From the NCBI GenBank assembly GCA_016932415.1, contig JAFGCX010000028.1, positions 1 to 10,369 on the forward strand: a stretch of 10,369 nt of DNA, written 5' to 3'. The position numbers were made by a program, and so were the translations under genes. The stretch is from Candidatus Krumholzibacteriota bacterium (lineage in GTDB: Bacteria; Krumholzibacteriota; Krumholzibacteriia; Krumholzibacteriales; Krumholzibacteriaceae). Below, piece after piece: positions 1 to 6,769 of this stretch. Each line of letters begins with the position of its first letter. Position 1 is the stretch's first letter. The notes beneath the pieces are model-generated. The model was not told the origin of the DNA and did not search any database. It saw only the letters and a list, made by a program, of their open reading frames with translations.

Positions 1-6
1 GAGTGT

Positions 7-83
7 GGCGGTGTAGCTCAGTTGGTTAGAGCAGCGGAATCATAATCCGCGTGTCCGGGGTTCAAATCCCTGCACCGCCACCA
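7..83 (+). tRNA. tRNA with CAU anticodon, probably elongator Met
   Basis: A complete cloverleaf can be folded by eye. The 7-bp acceptor stem pairs 7-13 with 73-79. The D stem is GCTC/GAGC (16-19 with 29-32), the anticodon stem GCGGA/TCCGC (34-38 with 46-50), and the T stem 56-60 with 68-72 contains one G-U pair. The T loop is TTCAAAT. The discriminator is A80 and the CCA end (81-83) is encoded. The anticodon at 41-43 is CAT. CAU is used by initiator Met, elongator Met and the lysidine-modified tRNA-Ile2. The fully paired first acceptor position argues against initiator. The AGTTGGTTA D loop, and G-C rather than C-G pairs at acceptor positions 4 and 5, lean towards elongator Met. tilS, whose product modifies tRNA-Ile2, begins only 39 nt downstream, so Ile2 cannot be fully excluded. 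Confidence 0.95.
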
Positions 84-95
84 GATAAATGCCGT

Positions 96-101
96 TATAA
101 T
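96..101 (+). promoter_or_regulatory. candidate -10 box upstream of tilS
   Basis: The hexamer TATAAT, a perfect sigma70 -10 consensus, lies in the 39-nt gap between the tRNA and tilS. A transcript from it would begin around 107-109 and leave only about 15 nt before the tilS ATG. No -35-like hexamer sits 16-18 nt upstream, where the sequence is the tRNA acceptor arm, and there is no TGn extension. It may be chance, and tilS may simply be read through from the tRNA promoter outside the window. Confidence 0.25.
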
Positions 102-122
102 CTCCTTTAAAACGACATACCT

Positions 123-1511
123 ATGGATTGCATCGAACAAACCAGGCTCTGGATCGACAGCCATGCCCTCATAATGCCGGGGTCAAGGATCATCGCCGCT
201 GTCTCGGGAGGCCCCGACTCGATGGCCATGCTGACGATCCTCTCCTGCCTGTCGGAAGAAACAGGATTCACCCTGGCCGCCGCCTGTTTCGACCATCGTA
301 TCCGCGACAAGGGAGAACGCGAAAAAATGCTGGTCCTCAGGTACTGCGAAAAGCTCGGCATCGAAACCATGACCGGTTCAGGCGACGTACCCCTTATGGC
401 CAGGCGGTCAAAAACAGGAATGGAAGAGACAGCGCGCAATATGAGATATGATTTCCTGGAAACAGAAGCGCGACGATGGCGGGCTGATTCGGTAGCACTT
501 GGTCACAACCGGGATGATCAGGCAGAGACGATCCTTCATCATATCATAAGGGGTTCGGGCTGGAAGGGACTTTCCGGAATGCCGGTAAGACGAGGGATAT
601 TCATCAGGCCGGTCCTCTCGTCGAGCAGGGCCGAACTGAGAGAGTTCCTCGGGGAAAAAGGGATCAGATACGCGATTGACAAGAGCAACAGGGACAATAC
701 AATACTCAGAAACCGTATCCGCAACAGGCTTCTTCCGATGATCAGGCGCGATTTCAATCCATCGATCGACGACGCCCTGATAAGGACCGGAGAAAATATC
801 GCCGAAGGTTGGAAACTCCTTGACGATCAGCTTGGATCCCTTCATCTCATCGAGGATTCTGGCGACATCATTGTCAAAGTCGGGGATGTCATGGAGCTGA
901 GCGGTTTTCAGATCTACCTGCATCTGGACCGTATACTGAGGACGAGATTCGGCATCTACCGCGATATTGAAAAGATCCATTTCGACGCGGCGAAGAGACT
1001 CATACAGTCTGGCAGATCGGGCAGCATGATCCAGCTTCCTCATGGACTTGAGATCTGGAAAGAACATGACAGTATAAGGATCAGGTCCATCTTGGCCGGT
1101 ATCGGGGATAAAACGATAGAACCGTCGGTCATACCATCCCCGGGGAGCTACGATCTGCCGTCATGGGATCTGACTCTGACGATCGAACGGCGTGGACCAG
1201 CGAAGGAACCCCGAGACTACGATCATCCGGGAGAGGAATTTGCCGGTATCGAGTTTCCCGTCATCATCAGGGCGAGGAGCCGGGGTGACAGGATTATCCC
1301 GGCGGGAATGAAGGGAAGAAAAAAACTGAGCGATATCTTCATCGACAAAAAAATACCGCTTAAAAAGCGCGGACTGATCCCCGTTTTCGAGGATAAAAAA
1401 GGGATCTTCTGGGTTCCGGGAATAGTCGCCGCCGAAAGGACAAAGGTGAAGGATCCATCGGAAGGGACTGTTATCATTACCCTTAAAGATCCAGGAGGCG
1501 TGAAAATTTAA
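123..1511 (+). CDS. tilS: tRNA(Ile)-lysidine synthetase TilS
   Basis: TilS joins lysine to the wobble cytidine (C34) of the CAU anticodon of tRNA-Ile2 using ATP. This converts both codon reading and aminoacylation from Met to Ile. The 462-residue length is normal for the long form. The PP-loop SGGPDS is at residues 28-33, and the N-type ATPase motif ALGHNRDDQAET is at about 125-136. The conserved RNRIRNRLLP is at 196-205. The C-terminal TilS domain follows at about 380-450, with RSRGDRI and KKLSDIFIDKKIP. The ATG at 123 places the PP loop at the usual distance from the N terminus. The 39 nt before it contain no purine-rich Shine-Dalgarno sequence, so initiation may be weak or independent of one. 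It is the first protein gene of a + strand series continuing into hpt. The family assignment is secure; no key residue is missing. Confidence 0.96.
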   Translation: MDCIEQTRLWIDSHALIMPGSRIIAAVSGGPDSMAMLTILSCLSEETGFTLAAACFDHRIRDKGEREKMLVLRYCEKLGIETMTGSGDVPLMARRSKTGMEETARNMRYDFLETEARRWRADSVALGHNRDDQAETILHHIIRGSGWKGLSGMPVRRGIFIRPVLSSSRAELREFLGEKGIRYAIDKSNRDNTILRNRIRNRLLPMIRRDFNPSIDDALIRTGENIAEGWKLLDDQLGSLHLIEDSGDIIVKVGDVMELSGFQIYLHLDRILRTRFGIYRDIEKIHFDAAKRLIQSGRSGSMIQLPHGLEIWKEHDSIRIRSILAGIGDKTIEPSVIPSPGSYDLPSWDLTLTIERRGPAKEPRDYDHPGEEFAGIEFPVIIRARSRGDRIIPAGMKGRKKLSDIFIDKKIPLKKRGLIPVFEDKKGIFWVPGIVAAERTKVKDPSEGTVIITLKDPGGVKI

Positions 1512-1514
1512 GTC

Positions 1515-1555
1515 TTTCCTCAAGCATTCAATTATGCTACTCTCCCGTGAGGAAA
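1515..1555 (+). repeat. inverted repeat in the tilS-hpt gap
   Basis: TTTCCTCA (1515-1522) and TGAGGAAA (1548-1555) are perfect 8-nt complements. Directly inside the left arm, AGCAT (1523-1527) pairs with ATGCT (1534-1538) around the 6-nt loop TCAATT. The RNA could therefore form a 13-bp two-part hairpin with a 9-nt bulge (1539-1547) on the 3' side. The next bases are ATTTAAAAG rather than a T run, so it is not a standard intrinsic terminator. A processing or stability element between the two genes is possible, but that is inference. Confidence 0.5.
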
Positions 1556-1586
1556 TTTAAAAGATAGAACGGACATTGATCAGAAA

Positions 1587-2144
1587 ATGACTGAATACAA
1601 GACGATATTTTCCGCCGAGGAGATCGAAAAAAGAGTCTGTGAACTGGCCGGAGAGATATCAAACGACTATACGGATGGCAAGCCGGTTTTCATAACGCTC
1701 CTTAAAGGAGCTTTTATTTTTATGGCGGACCTCGTCCGCCATCTTACGATTCCCCATGAGATCGATTTCGTCTCACTCTCATCCTACCGCAACGGCGCCA
1801 AAAGAAGTAATGTGATCGAGGTAGTAAACCATATAAGAGCAGATCTGAGAGACCGGGATGTCATCATCATTGACGAAATAGTCGATTCAGGTCACACGCT
1901 TTCCCTTCTTTTAAGGACGATAGGCGAGAAGAGGACGAAAAGCTTGAGAGTCTGCACTCTTCTCGACAAACCGTCTGCCAGAAAGACGGATGTCCCGGTT
2001 CATTACAGCGGATTCAAGATCCCGGACATCTTCGTGGTCGGATATGGCCTCGATTACATGGAGATGCACAGGAACCTGCCATTCATTGCGGAACTGACAC
2101 CACAACTAAAAGAACTGGCAATAACCGCCGATAACCGACAGTAG
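1587..2144 (+). CDS. hpt: hypoxanthine phosphoribosyltransferase
   Basis: This cytoplasmic purine salvage enzyme transfers ribose-5-phosphate from PRPP to hypoxanthine, and often guanine, giving IMP or GMP. At 185 residues it has the usual length of bacterial Hpt. LLKGAFIFMADL (about 38-49) matches the conserved N-terminal loop. The PRPP-binding motif VIIIDEIVDSGHT occupies about 92-104, with D100 in the catalytic aspartate position. Bacterial Hpt usually has Glu-Asp-Ile-Ile-Asp in this motif; here the first acidic pair is Asp-Glu. CTLLDKPSARK (123-133) and IPDIFVVGYGLDY (145-157), followed by RNLPFI, are standard for the purine-binding side. The ATG at 1587 fits the family N terminus, but its ribosome-binding site is poor. 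The gene lies between tilS and ftsH, a common bacterial arrangement. The exact base preference cannot be read from the sequence. Confidence 0.95.
   Translation: MTEYKTIFSAEEIEKRVCELAGEISNDYTDGKPVFITLLKGAFIFMADLVRHLTIPHEIDFVSLSSYRNGAKRSNVIEVVNHIRADLRDRDVIIIDEIVDSGHTLSLLLRTIGEKRTKSLRVCTLLDKPSARKTDVPVHYSGFKIPDIFVVGYGLDYMEMHRNLPFIAELTPQLKELAITADNRQ
1697..1742 (+). repeat. terminator-like hairpin plus a second hairpin inside hpt
   Basis: GCTCC (1697-1701) and GGAGC (1707-1711) flank the loop TTAAA and are followed at once by TTTTATTTTT (1712-1721), which has the layout of an intrinsic terminator. One base later ATGGCGGAC (1722-1730) and GTCCGCCAT (1734-1742) form a perfect 9-bp stem around a 3-nt loop. 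All of it lies within hpt codons for the conserved LLKGAFIFMADLVRH stretch, so the first part could arise from codon constraint. The short first stem makes real termination doubtful. Confidence 0.35.
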
Positions 2145-2171
2145 TGACTGGTAGCGTACAGTGGGCACTCC

Positions 2172-2199
2172 AGGCCCCTTTCACCTGCGGGAAAGGCCT
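2172..2199 (+). repeat. bulged inverted repeat upstream of ftsH
   Basis: AGGCC (2172-2176) pairs with GGCCT (2195-2199), and TTTC (2179-2182) pairs with GAAA (2191-2194). The loop is 8 nt and a CC bulge interrupts the left arm; an alternative register pairs CCTTTC with GAAAGG. There is no T run after it. It lies in the 141-nt hpt-ftsH gap, about 30 nt after the hpt stop and upstream of a candidate promoter. It could be a weak 3' end for hpt or an mRNA stability element. Confidence 0.35.
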
Positions 2200-2226
2200 C
2201 TCTGTGGCAAGATCAGCTAAACAGTG

Positions 2227-2255
2227 TAGACAAACTCCCCGTTTTTCATTATCTT
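2227..2255 (+). promoter_or_regulatory. candidate sigma70-type promoter for ftsH
   Basis: TAGACA (2227-2232) matches five of six -35 consensus bases. A 17-nt spacer separates it from TATCTT (2250-2255), which matches four of six -10 bases. Transcription would begin around 2262, a short leader before the ftsH start. The 141-nt gap before ftsH, compared with the tight packing downstream, supports a separate promoter for ftsH-folP-cdaA. No heat-shock-type promoter was recognised. The call rests on consensus matching only. Confidence 0.35.
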
Positions 2256-2285
2256 GCAGGATATGTCGAAGTATCTTTATCAAGG

Positions 2286-4382
2286 ATGTTGAATAATAAA
2301 ATGGATGAAAAAGGAAAAAACAAAAATATCCCTCCACAAAAAAGGTGGGTACCGCCGGGATCTGCTCCCGGGAACCAGAAACCGTCGAAATCGATGGCGC
2401 TGTGGGTAATGGTCGTAATTCTCTTTTTCCTTGCCTATCTCCTTTACAATTCGTCGCGGGAGAAGGAATGGCCTATCACATATACCCAGTTCATTACTGA
2501 AGTCAACAACGGTAACGTGGCAAGCGTAATGATCAAGGGGCTGGAGGTCCATGGTTCCCTGAATTCTCCGATAAGCATCCCAACGGGAGGGGAAGGAACG
2601 GTTATAAGCAGTTTCAAGGTGATCCTTCCATCTGAGGACAAGGACCTTCCCGAAAAGATTTGGGCCGTCAACCCCGACACGAAGATCGAAGCCGAATACC
2701 CCGGCAGCAGCATATGGGTAAAAGCGCTTGCCACGGCTCTGCCGCTTATCGCGCTTCTAGTGCTGTGGGTCTTCTTGATGCGCCAGATGCAGTCGGGTGG
2801 CAACAAAGCCTTCTCCTTCGGCAAAAGCAAAGCCAAATTAATGAACACCAATCTGTCAAAAGTCACTTTTGCCGACGTCGCCGGAGCGGATGAAGCTAAA
2901 ACAGAGCTCAAGGAAGTTATAGAATTCCTTGGTGATCCGAAAAAATTCCAGAGGCTTGGCGGGCACATCCCCAAGGGAGTGATCCTTCTTGGAGCTCCCG
3001 GCACGGGAAAGACCCTCCTGGCGAGAGCGGTCGCCGGTGAAGCGAACGTTCCCTTCTTCAGCATGAGCGGATCAGATTTCGTTGAGATGTTTGTGGGAGT
3101 CGGCGCAAGCCGAGTAAGGGATCTTTTCGATAAAGGCAAAAAACACGCCCCATGCATTCTTTTTATTGACGAGCTTGACGCTGTCGGCAGGCACAGGGGC
3201 GCCGGACTTGGCGGCGGACACGACGAAAGAGAACAGACCCTTAACCAGTTGCTCGTCGAGATGGATGGATTCGAAACGAACGAAGGGGTCATTCTCATCG
3301 CGGCCACCAACAGGCCGGATGTCCTTGATCCCGCACTCTTGAGGCCGGGGCGGTTCGATCGCCGGGTAATAGTCGATATGCCTGATATGCGTGGACGGTT
3401 GGGCATACTCAAGGTCCACGTTCGAAAAGTACCTGTCGCCGACGATGTCGACCTGGAGATCCTCGCCAGGGGCACACCGGGAATGTCGGGAGCCGATATC
3501 GCCAATATGGTGAACGAAGCCGCTCTTCTCGCGGCAAAAGAGAACAAAGACAAGGTCTATATGGACGACTTCGAACAGGCAAAAGACAAGGTATTCCTGG
3601 GTCCGGAACGAAAGAGCAGAGTGATCAAGGAAGACACCAGAAGAATGACTGCCTACCATGAAGCTGGCCATGTCATAGTGGGATCATATCTCGAAGAGAC
3701 TGATCCGCTTCACAAGGTCACTATCATACCAAGAAGATTCACGGGAGGCGTAACATTCTTTCTCCCTGACGACGACCGTATGCACTACCAGTCGCGCGAA
3801 TACCTGCTCGATCAGATCACCATGTCGATGGGTGGAAGAGTCGCCGAAGAGGTCGTAATACACAGGGTCGGTTCGGGAGCCCAGGCCGATATAAAGACTG
3901 CCACGTCGATCGCTCATAAAATGGTGACCAGGTGGGGAATGAGCGAAAAACTCGGACCGATCGCCTACGGCACTCATGAGGACCAGATATTCCTTGGAAA
4001 GGAATTGATGACGCGCAAGGATTTCAGCGAAGAGACAGCCAGGGAGATCGATCAAGAGATAAAGGCGATCATCACGGAATGCCATAAAAAGGCGACGAAA
4101 ATCATAAAGGAACACGAAGACGACCTGCACAGGGTGGCCGAAGCGCTCCTGGAGCGAGAATCTCTCGACGCCGAAGATATCAAGATCCTTTTGAACAAAG
4201 GGACTCTTCCCCCGATGAGGAAGAAACCCATTGCCAATAGTATGGACGATGAGGACGGAAATAAAGAGACGCTCCCGGAAACACGGCCTGAAGCGGGTGG
4301 AGAGTCAGATAGTTCCGACCTGGAAGATGATGTCGATGAAATCACCGGTACCGACGAGGATCCGGAGAACAAGAAGCGGTAA
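2286..4382 (+). CDS. ftsH: ATP-dependent zinc metalloprotease FtsH
   Basis: FtsH is a membrane-anchored hexameric AAA+ protease that extracts and degrades misfolded membrane proteins and selected cytoplasmic regulators. The 698 residues show membrane segment 1 at about 37-55, a periplasmic domain, and membrane segment 2 at about 144-166. The AAA module has Walker A GAPGTGKT (236-243), Walker B ILFIDE (291-296) and the second region of homology at 341-360, with arginine fingers in RPGRFDRR. The zinc protease motif HEAGH is at 458-462, and the third ligand is probably D535 in the context ADIKTAT. The tail after about 640 is acidic and low in complexity. The segment after HEAGH reads [10 protein letters not shown] where most FtsH have IPRG..LG.T. 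The start is uncertain: the ATG at 2286 overlaps an AAGGA, while an in-frame ATG at 2301 lies 14 nt after that AAGGA and would remove five residues. folP follows after 9 nt. Confidence 0.97.
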   Translation: MLNNKMDEKGKNKNIPPQKRWVPPGSAPGNQKPSKSMALWVMVVILFFLAYLLYNSSREKEWPITYTQFITEVNNGNVASVMIKGLEVHGSLNSPISIPTGGEGTVISSFKVILPSEDKDLPEKIWAVNPDTKIEAEYPGSSIWVKALATALPLIALLVLWVFLMRQMQSGGNKAFSFGKSKAKLMNTNLSKVTFADVAGADEAKTELKEVIEFLGDPKKFQRLGGHIPKGVILLGAPGTGKTLLARAVAGEANVPFFSMSGSDFVEMFVGVGASRVRDLFDKGKKHAPCILFIDELDAVGRHRGAGLGGGHDEREQTLNQLLVEMDGFETNEGVILIAATNRPDVLDPALLRPGRFDRRVIVDMPDMRGRLGILKVHVRKVPVADDVDLEILARGTPGMSGADIANMVNEAALLAAKENKDKVYMDDFEQAKDKVFLGPERKSRVIKEDTRRMTAYHEAGHVIVGSYLEETDPLHKVTIIPRRFTGGVTFFLPDDDRMHYQSREYLLDQITMSMGGRVAEEVVIHRVGSGAQADIKTATSIAHKMVTRWGMSEKLGPIAYGTHEDQIFLGKELMTRKDFSEETAREIDQEIKAIITECHKKATKIIKEHEDDLHRVAEALLERESLDAEDIKILLNKGTLPPMRKKPIANSMDDEDGNKETLPETRPEAGGESDSSDLEDDVDEITGTDEDPENKKR

Positions 4383-4391
4383 GATATTCGG

Positions 4392-5606
4392 ATGCGTTAT
4401 AATCTACGTCTGGTCTCCACGGGAAACAGGGAAACGCTTGGCCGTCGTCTGGCCAATGCCGGCGTGACATCGAGCGGCATAGAGATAATGGCCGACAAGA
4501 CGCAAGTATTCGCCCTGCGCGTCGATGGCGTCAGGGCCGAAGCGGCCAATATCATAAAACAGCAACTCCTGTCGATCGGCGGCGATGCTGCCGTCCACCG
4601 GGACGTCATCTCGGGAAGACCCGAATCTTCGACGGTCTACCTGATCGCCGATCCGGCGAGATTCATAAGATTCGCTGACAAACTGGAAGGACAGCCTTTC
4701 AGTCTGGACGAACTTGGCGAGGAAGTAAGACGCCTTGTCGCTCTGAAAAAATCTCCCCCCCGGCAGATCCGCATCCCTTCCGGTACTATCGATCTTCTCA
4801 ACGGACCTGTCATCATGGGAGTCCTCAATCTGACCCCCGACAGTTTCAGCGACGGAGGGTTATATACAGATCCGGAAGCCGCCATGGAGAGGGCTTTGAT
4901 GATGATCGAAGAAGGAGCGTCGATCATCGATATAGGCGGAGAGTCTACCCGGCCCGGGGCCACTGAACTCGACCCTTCGGAGGAACTATCCAGGGTGATC
5001 CCGGTCCTCCGGAGGATTTCGAAGAAGGTATCCGTGCCGATATCGGTCGATACCCGGAAAGCCTCCGTGGCCGAGGCGGCGATGGACGCCGGCGCGTCTA
5101 TAATAAACGATATAAGCGCCCTGCGGCATGACGGGGAAATGATCCGGTTAGCTGTACGGACCCGGGCAGCAGTCGTCGCGATGCATATGCGCGGGACTCC
5201 GGCGACGATGCAGAACAAACCCGAGTATTCCGATCCCGTTCAAGAAATAATAAGGTATCTCGACGAAAGGACGGGAGACCTCATATCTGCCGGGATCGAA
5301 AAAGAAAAAATAATCATTGACCCGGGAATAGGTTTCGGGAAAAGATTGGAAGACAATCTCGATATCATCGATCAGGCCGGTGATTTTCATACTCTGGGAT
5401 TTCCTGTTCTCATAGGATATTCGAGAAAATCGTTTTTAGGGGCGATCACGGGACAGCCGGAAAATAAAAGGATCGAAGGAGGATTGGCCGTTCTGGGCAA
5501 ATCTCTCGCTGCCGGCATACAGATCATCAGGACACACGATGTGAGGGAGACAACAGATTTCATCAGGGTATGGAAAGCTATCACTCGGAAGGATGACGCA
5601 AGTTGA
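4392..5606 (+). CDS. folP: dihydropteroate synthase with N-terminal extension
   Basis: FolP condenses p-aminobenzoate with 6-hydroxymethyl-7,8-dihydropterin pyrophosphate to give dihydropteroate in folate synthesis; it is the sulfonamide target. The TIM-barrel domain spans about 138-400 and carries all classic motifs. These are NLTPDSFSDGG (146-156), DIGGESTRPGA (180-190), SVDTRK (218-223), IND (238-240), HMRG (265-268), DPGIGFGK (310-317), GYSRKSF (342-348) and RTHD (380-383). The protein is 404 residues against about 270-300 for stand-alone enzymes, because some 130 residues precede the barrel. That region includes AANIIKQQLLSIGGDAAVHR (51-70) and resembles extensions I recall from other long bacterial FolP proteins. 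Its role is unknown to me. The gene begins 9 nt after the ftsH stop, and its stop overlaps the cdaA start, implying co-transcription and coupled translation. Confidence 0.95.
   Translation: MRYNLRLVSTGNRETLGRRLANAGVTSSGIEIMADKTQVFALRVDGVRAEAANIIKQQLLSIGGDAAVHRDVISGRPESSTVYLIADPARFIRFADKLEGQPFSLDELGEEVRRLVALKKSPPRQIRIPSGTIDLLNGPVIMGVLNLTPDSFSDGGLYTDPEAAMERALMMIEEGASIIDIGGESTRPGATELDPSEELSRVIPVLRRISKKVSVPISVDTRKASVAEAAMDAGASIINDISALRHDGEMIRLAVRTRAAVVAMHMRGTPATMQNKPEYSDPVQEIIRYLDERTGDLISAGIEKEKIIIDPGIGFGKRLEDNLDIIDQAGDFHTLGFPVLIGYSRKSFLGAITGQPENKRIEGGLAVLGKSLAAGIQIIRTHDVRETTDFIRVWKAITRKDDAS
5587..5593 (+). promoter_or_regulatory. ribosome-binding site fixing the cdaA TTG start
   Basis: GGAAGGA is a strong Shine-Dalgarno sequence, with 9 nt between its end and the TTG at 5603. 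It lies in the last codons of folP. The ATG at 5593 that overlaps it is out of frame with cdaA. This supports a TTG start whose last two bases belong to the folP TGA stop (TTGA overlap). Confidence 0.7.
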
Positions 5607-6379
5607 ACCCGTTTCATTTCAACCTGACAATAGACGTTCTTGATATTATCATAGTCGCGTTCCTGTTCTACAGGCTCTTTCTTCTGTTCAGGGGATCGAG
5701 GGCGACACAGATGTTCATTGGCCTCTTTCTGCTCATAATCCTCTCCTTTGTCGCCCAGTGGCTGAACCTGAACGCCCTGAACTGGATATTAAGCAGCCTG
5801 AAGACAGTATGGGTGATCGCATTTGTCATCCTATTCCAACCGGAACTCAGAAAAGCCCTTACGCAACTCGGACAAAACCGTATCCTTGGAATATTTTTCA
5901 GAGTCGAGGAGTCCGGCACGGTCAGCGAGATCGTAAAGGCCTGCAGCCAGCTCACCCAGAAAGGACTTGGAGCGATAATCGTCATGGAACAGGATGTGGG
6001 TCTGAGGAACTATATTGAAACGGGGACAGCCCTCGATTCGAGGGTCTCAGCGGAGCTGCTCGTAACAGTATTCACTCCGCCCGGTCCACTCCATGACGGA
6101 GCTGTCATCATCGAGAAGAACCGCATAGTGGCCGCGGGATGCATTCTCCCACTCTCGCAGAATCCCCGACTGACCAAATCCCTTGGAACAAGGCATAGAG
6201 CCGGCCTGGGTCTTTCCGAAGAGACCGACGCGATCACTATCATTGTCAGCGAAGAGACGAGCATGATATCTATCGCGAGAGGCGGCAAGCTCAAGCGCAA
6301 ACTGGACATTAACGCTCTTCGCAACGAGCTGGTCGAAAAGATCAGCGTCAAACAGAAAGAACCTCTCACCGAGTCATGA
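5603..6379 (+). CDS. cdaA: membrane diadenylate cyclase CdaA/DacA
   Basis: This enzyme makes cyclic di-AMP from two ATP; in known bacteria the messenger controls potassium and osmolyte transport and cell-wall homeostasis. The 258 residues match the CdaA class. Three hydrophobic segments lie at about 10-29, 36-53 and 61-79, followed by FQPELRKAL and a cytoplasmic DAC (DisA_N) domain. Catalytic signatures are the LHDGA motif (D165, G166, A167) and the GTRHRA motif (R197, H198, R199). SEETDAITIIVSEET and ISIARGGKL complete the domain, so the enzyme looks active. It starts at a TTG overlapping the folP stop. In many bacteria the next genes are cdaR (YbbR-domain regulator) and glmM. Here the operon ends, and convergent signalling genes follow after 390 bp, so any CdaR partner would be encoded elsewhere. 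Confidence 0.95.
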   Translation: MNPFHFNLTIDVLDIIIVAFLFYRLFLLFRGSRATQMFIGLFLLIILSFVAQWLNLNALNWILSSLKTVWVIAFVILFQPELRKALTQLGQNRILGIFFRVEESGTVSEIVKACSQLTQKGLGAIIVMEQDVGLRNYIETGTALDSRVSAELLVTVFTPPGPLHDGAVIIEKNRIVAAGCILPLSQNPRLTKSLGTRHRAGLGLSEETDAITIIVSEETSMISIARGGKLKRKLDINALRNELVEKISVKQKEPLTES

Positions 6380-6466
6380 CCCTGGCAGACCAGCAACCGG
6401 ACTTTGATCTCTTCCTTTTTTAGAAAAAAGAATGTCGACCCCTGCCACACCTCACTGCCACATCAC

Positions 6467-6484
6467 CGGGGCCGACACTCCCCG
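6467..6484. repeat. short inverted repeat between the convergent operons
   Basis: CGGGG (6467-6471) and CCCCG (6480-6484) flank an 8-nt spacer. The stem is only 5 bp and has no T run on either side. It is recorded because two other inverted repeats lie within the same gap. Confidence 0.3.
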
Positions 6485-6498
6485 ATATTCGACGCCGC

Positions 6499-6524
6499 GT
6501 CTGAAAATCCCGGGCTTTTCAGAC
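6499..6524. repeat. 9-bp perfect hairpin between cdaA and the REC-HD-GYP gene
   Basis: GTCTGAAAA (6499-6507) and TTTTCAGAC (6516-6524) are perfect complements around the 8-nt loop TCCCGGGC. The same structure would form in transcripts from either strand, so it could serve as a bidirectional transcript end between convergent genes. It lacks a following T run. This is the strongest inverted repeat of the region. Confidence 0.5.
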
Positions 6525-6645
6525 TGCAGCTCCTCTGATGAAGAATTGCAGCAATCGAAGTGCCCGACAGATTCGACAACCAGATTAATCATATTCCATT
6601 CAAAGATAACCGGTTAAGTAAGTCTATCGGGATCTGGATCGACGC

Positions 6646-6657
6646 GCGGGTACCCGC
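6646..6657. repeat. 12-bp perfect palindrome GCGGGTACCCGC
   Basis: A perfectly self-complementary 12-mer lies about 110 bp downstream of the REC-HD-GYP stop. It could be a protein-binding site or a small hairpin in either transcript. No second copy was noticed in the window, so chance remains possible. Confidence 0.35.
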
Positions 6658-6769
6658 TCCCTGTCCACACGATTTACAGCAAAATGTTTGTGGATCTGCA
6701 AAGGATTAAAAAATAAAAGGATACTATTGTTTTGAAAAAGAAAGACTCGATTGACGGCGGAATTGTTTT

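Larger units (their letters stand above)
6380..6769. other. convergent intergenic region, no convincing gene
   Basis: This 390-bp gap separates the 3' ends of cdaA (+) and the REC-HD-GYP gene (-). It contains several short inverted repeats but no tRNA or riboswitch fold that I recognise. A 61-codon open frame (6432-6617, +) has low-complexity Ser/Thr/Pro-rich composition, no plausible ribosome-binding site and no recognisable domain, so I do not call it. The right end (about 6700-6740) is A/T rich. Neither strand shows a clear GC-rich stem followed by a T run, so termination of both operons is unexplained. Confidence 0.6.

Noticed and set aside
7-83. Calling the CAU tRNA as tRNA-Ile2 because tilS is next to it
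   Set aside because: Adjacency is not proof; the D loop and acceptor pairs look more like elongator Met, so Ile2 is kept only as an alternative.
408-1067. Antisense open frame across tilS (219 codons)
   Set aside because: It overlaps conserved tilS motifs on the other strand and shows no family resemblance or ribosome-binding site.
2444-3553. Long antisense open frame across ftsH (369 codons)
   Set aside because: It lies entirely opposite the well-conserved ftsH, is Ser/Pro/Arg rich and contains no recognisable domain; a shadow of ftsH codon usage.
6415-6430. CTTTTTT/AAAAAAG as an intrinsic terminator for cdaA
   Set aside because: The stem is almost all A-T and would leave only a 2-nt loop unless pairs open; there is no GC-rich stem before the T run.
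6432-6617. 61-codon open frame in the convergent gap
   Set aside because: No ribosome-binding site, no domain, low-complexity Ser/Thr/Pro composition, and it overlaps the inverted repeats; most likely non-coding.
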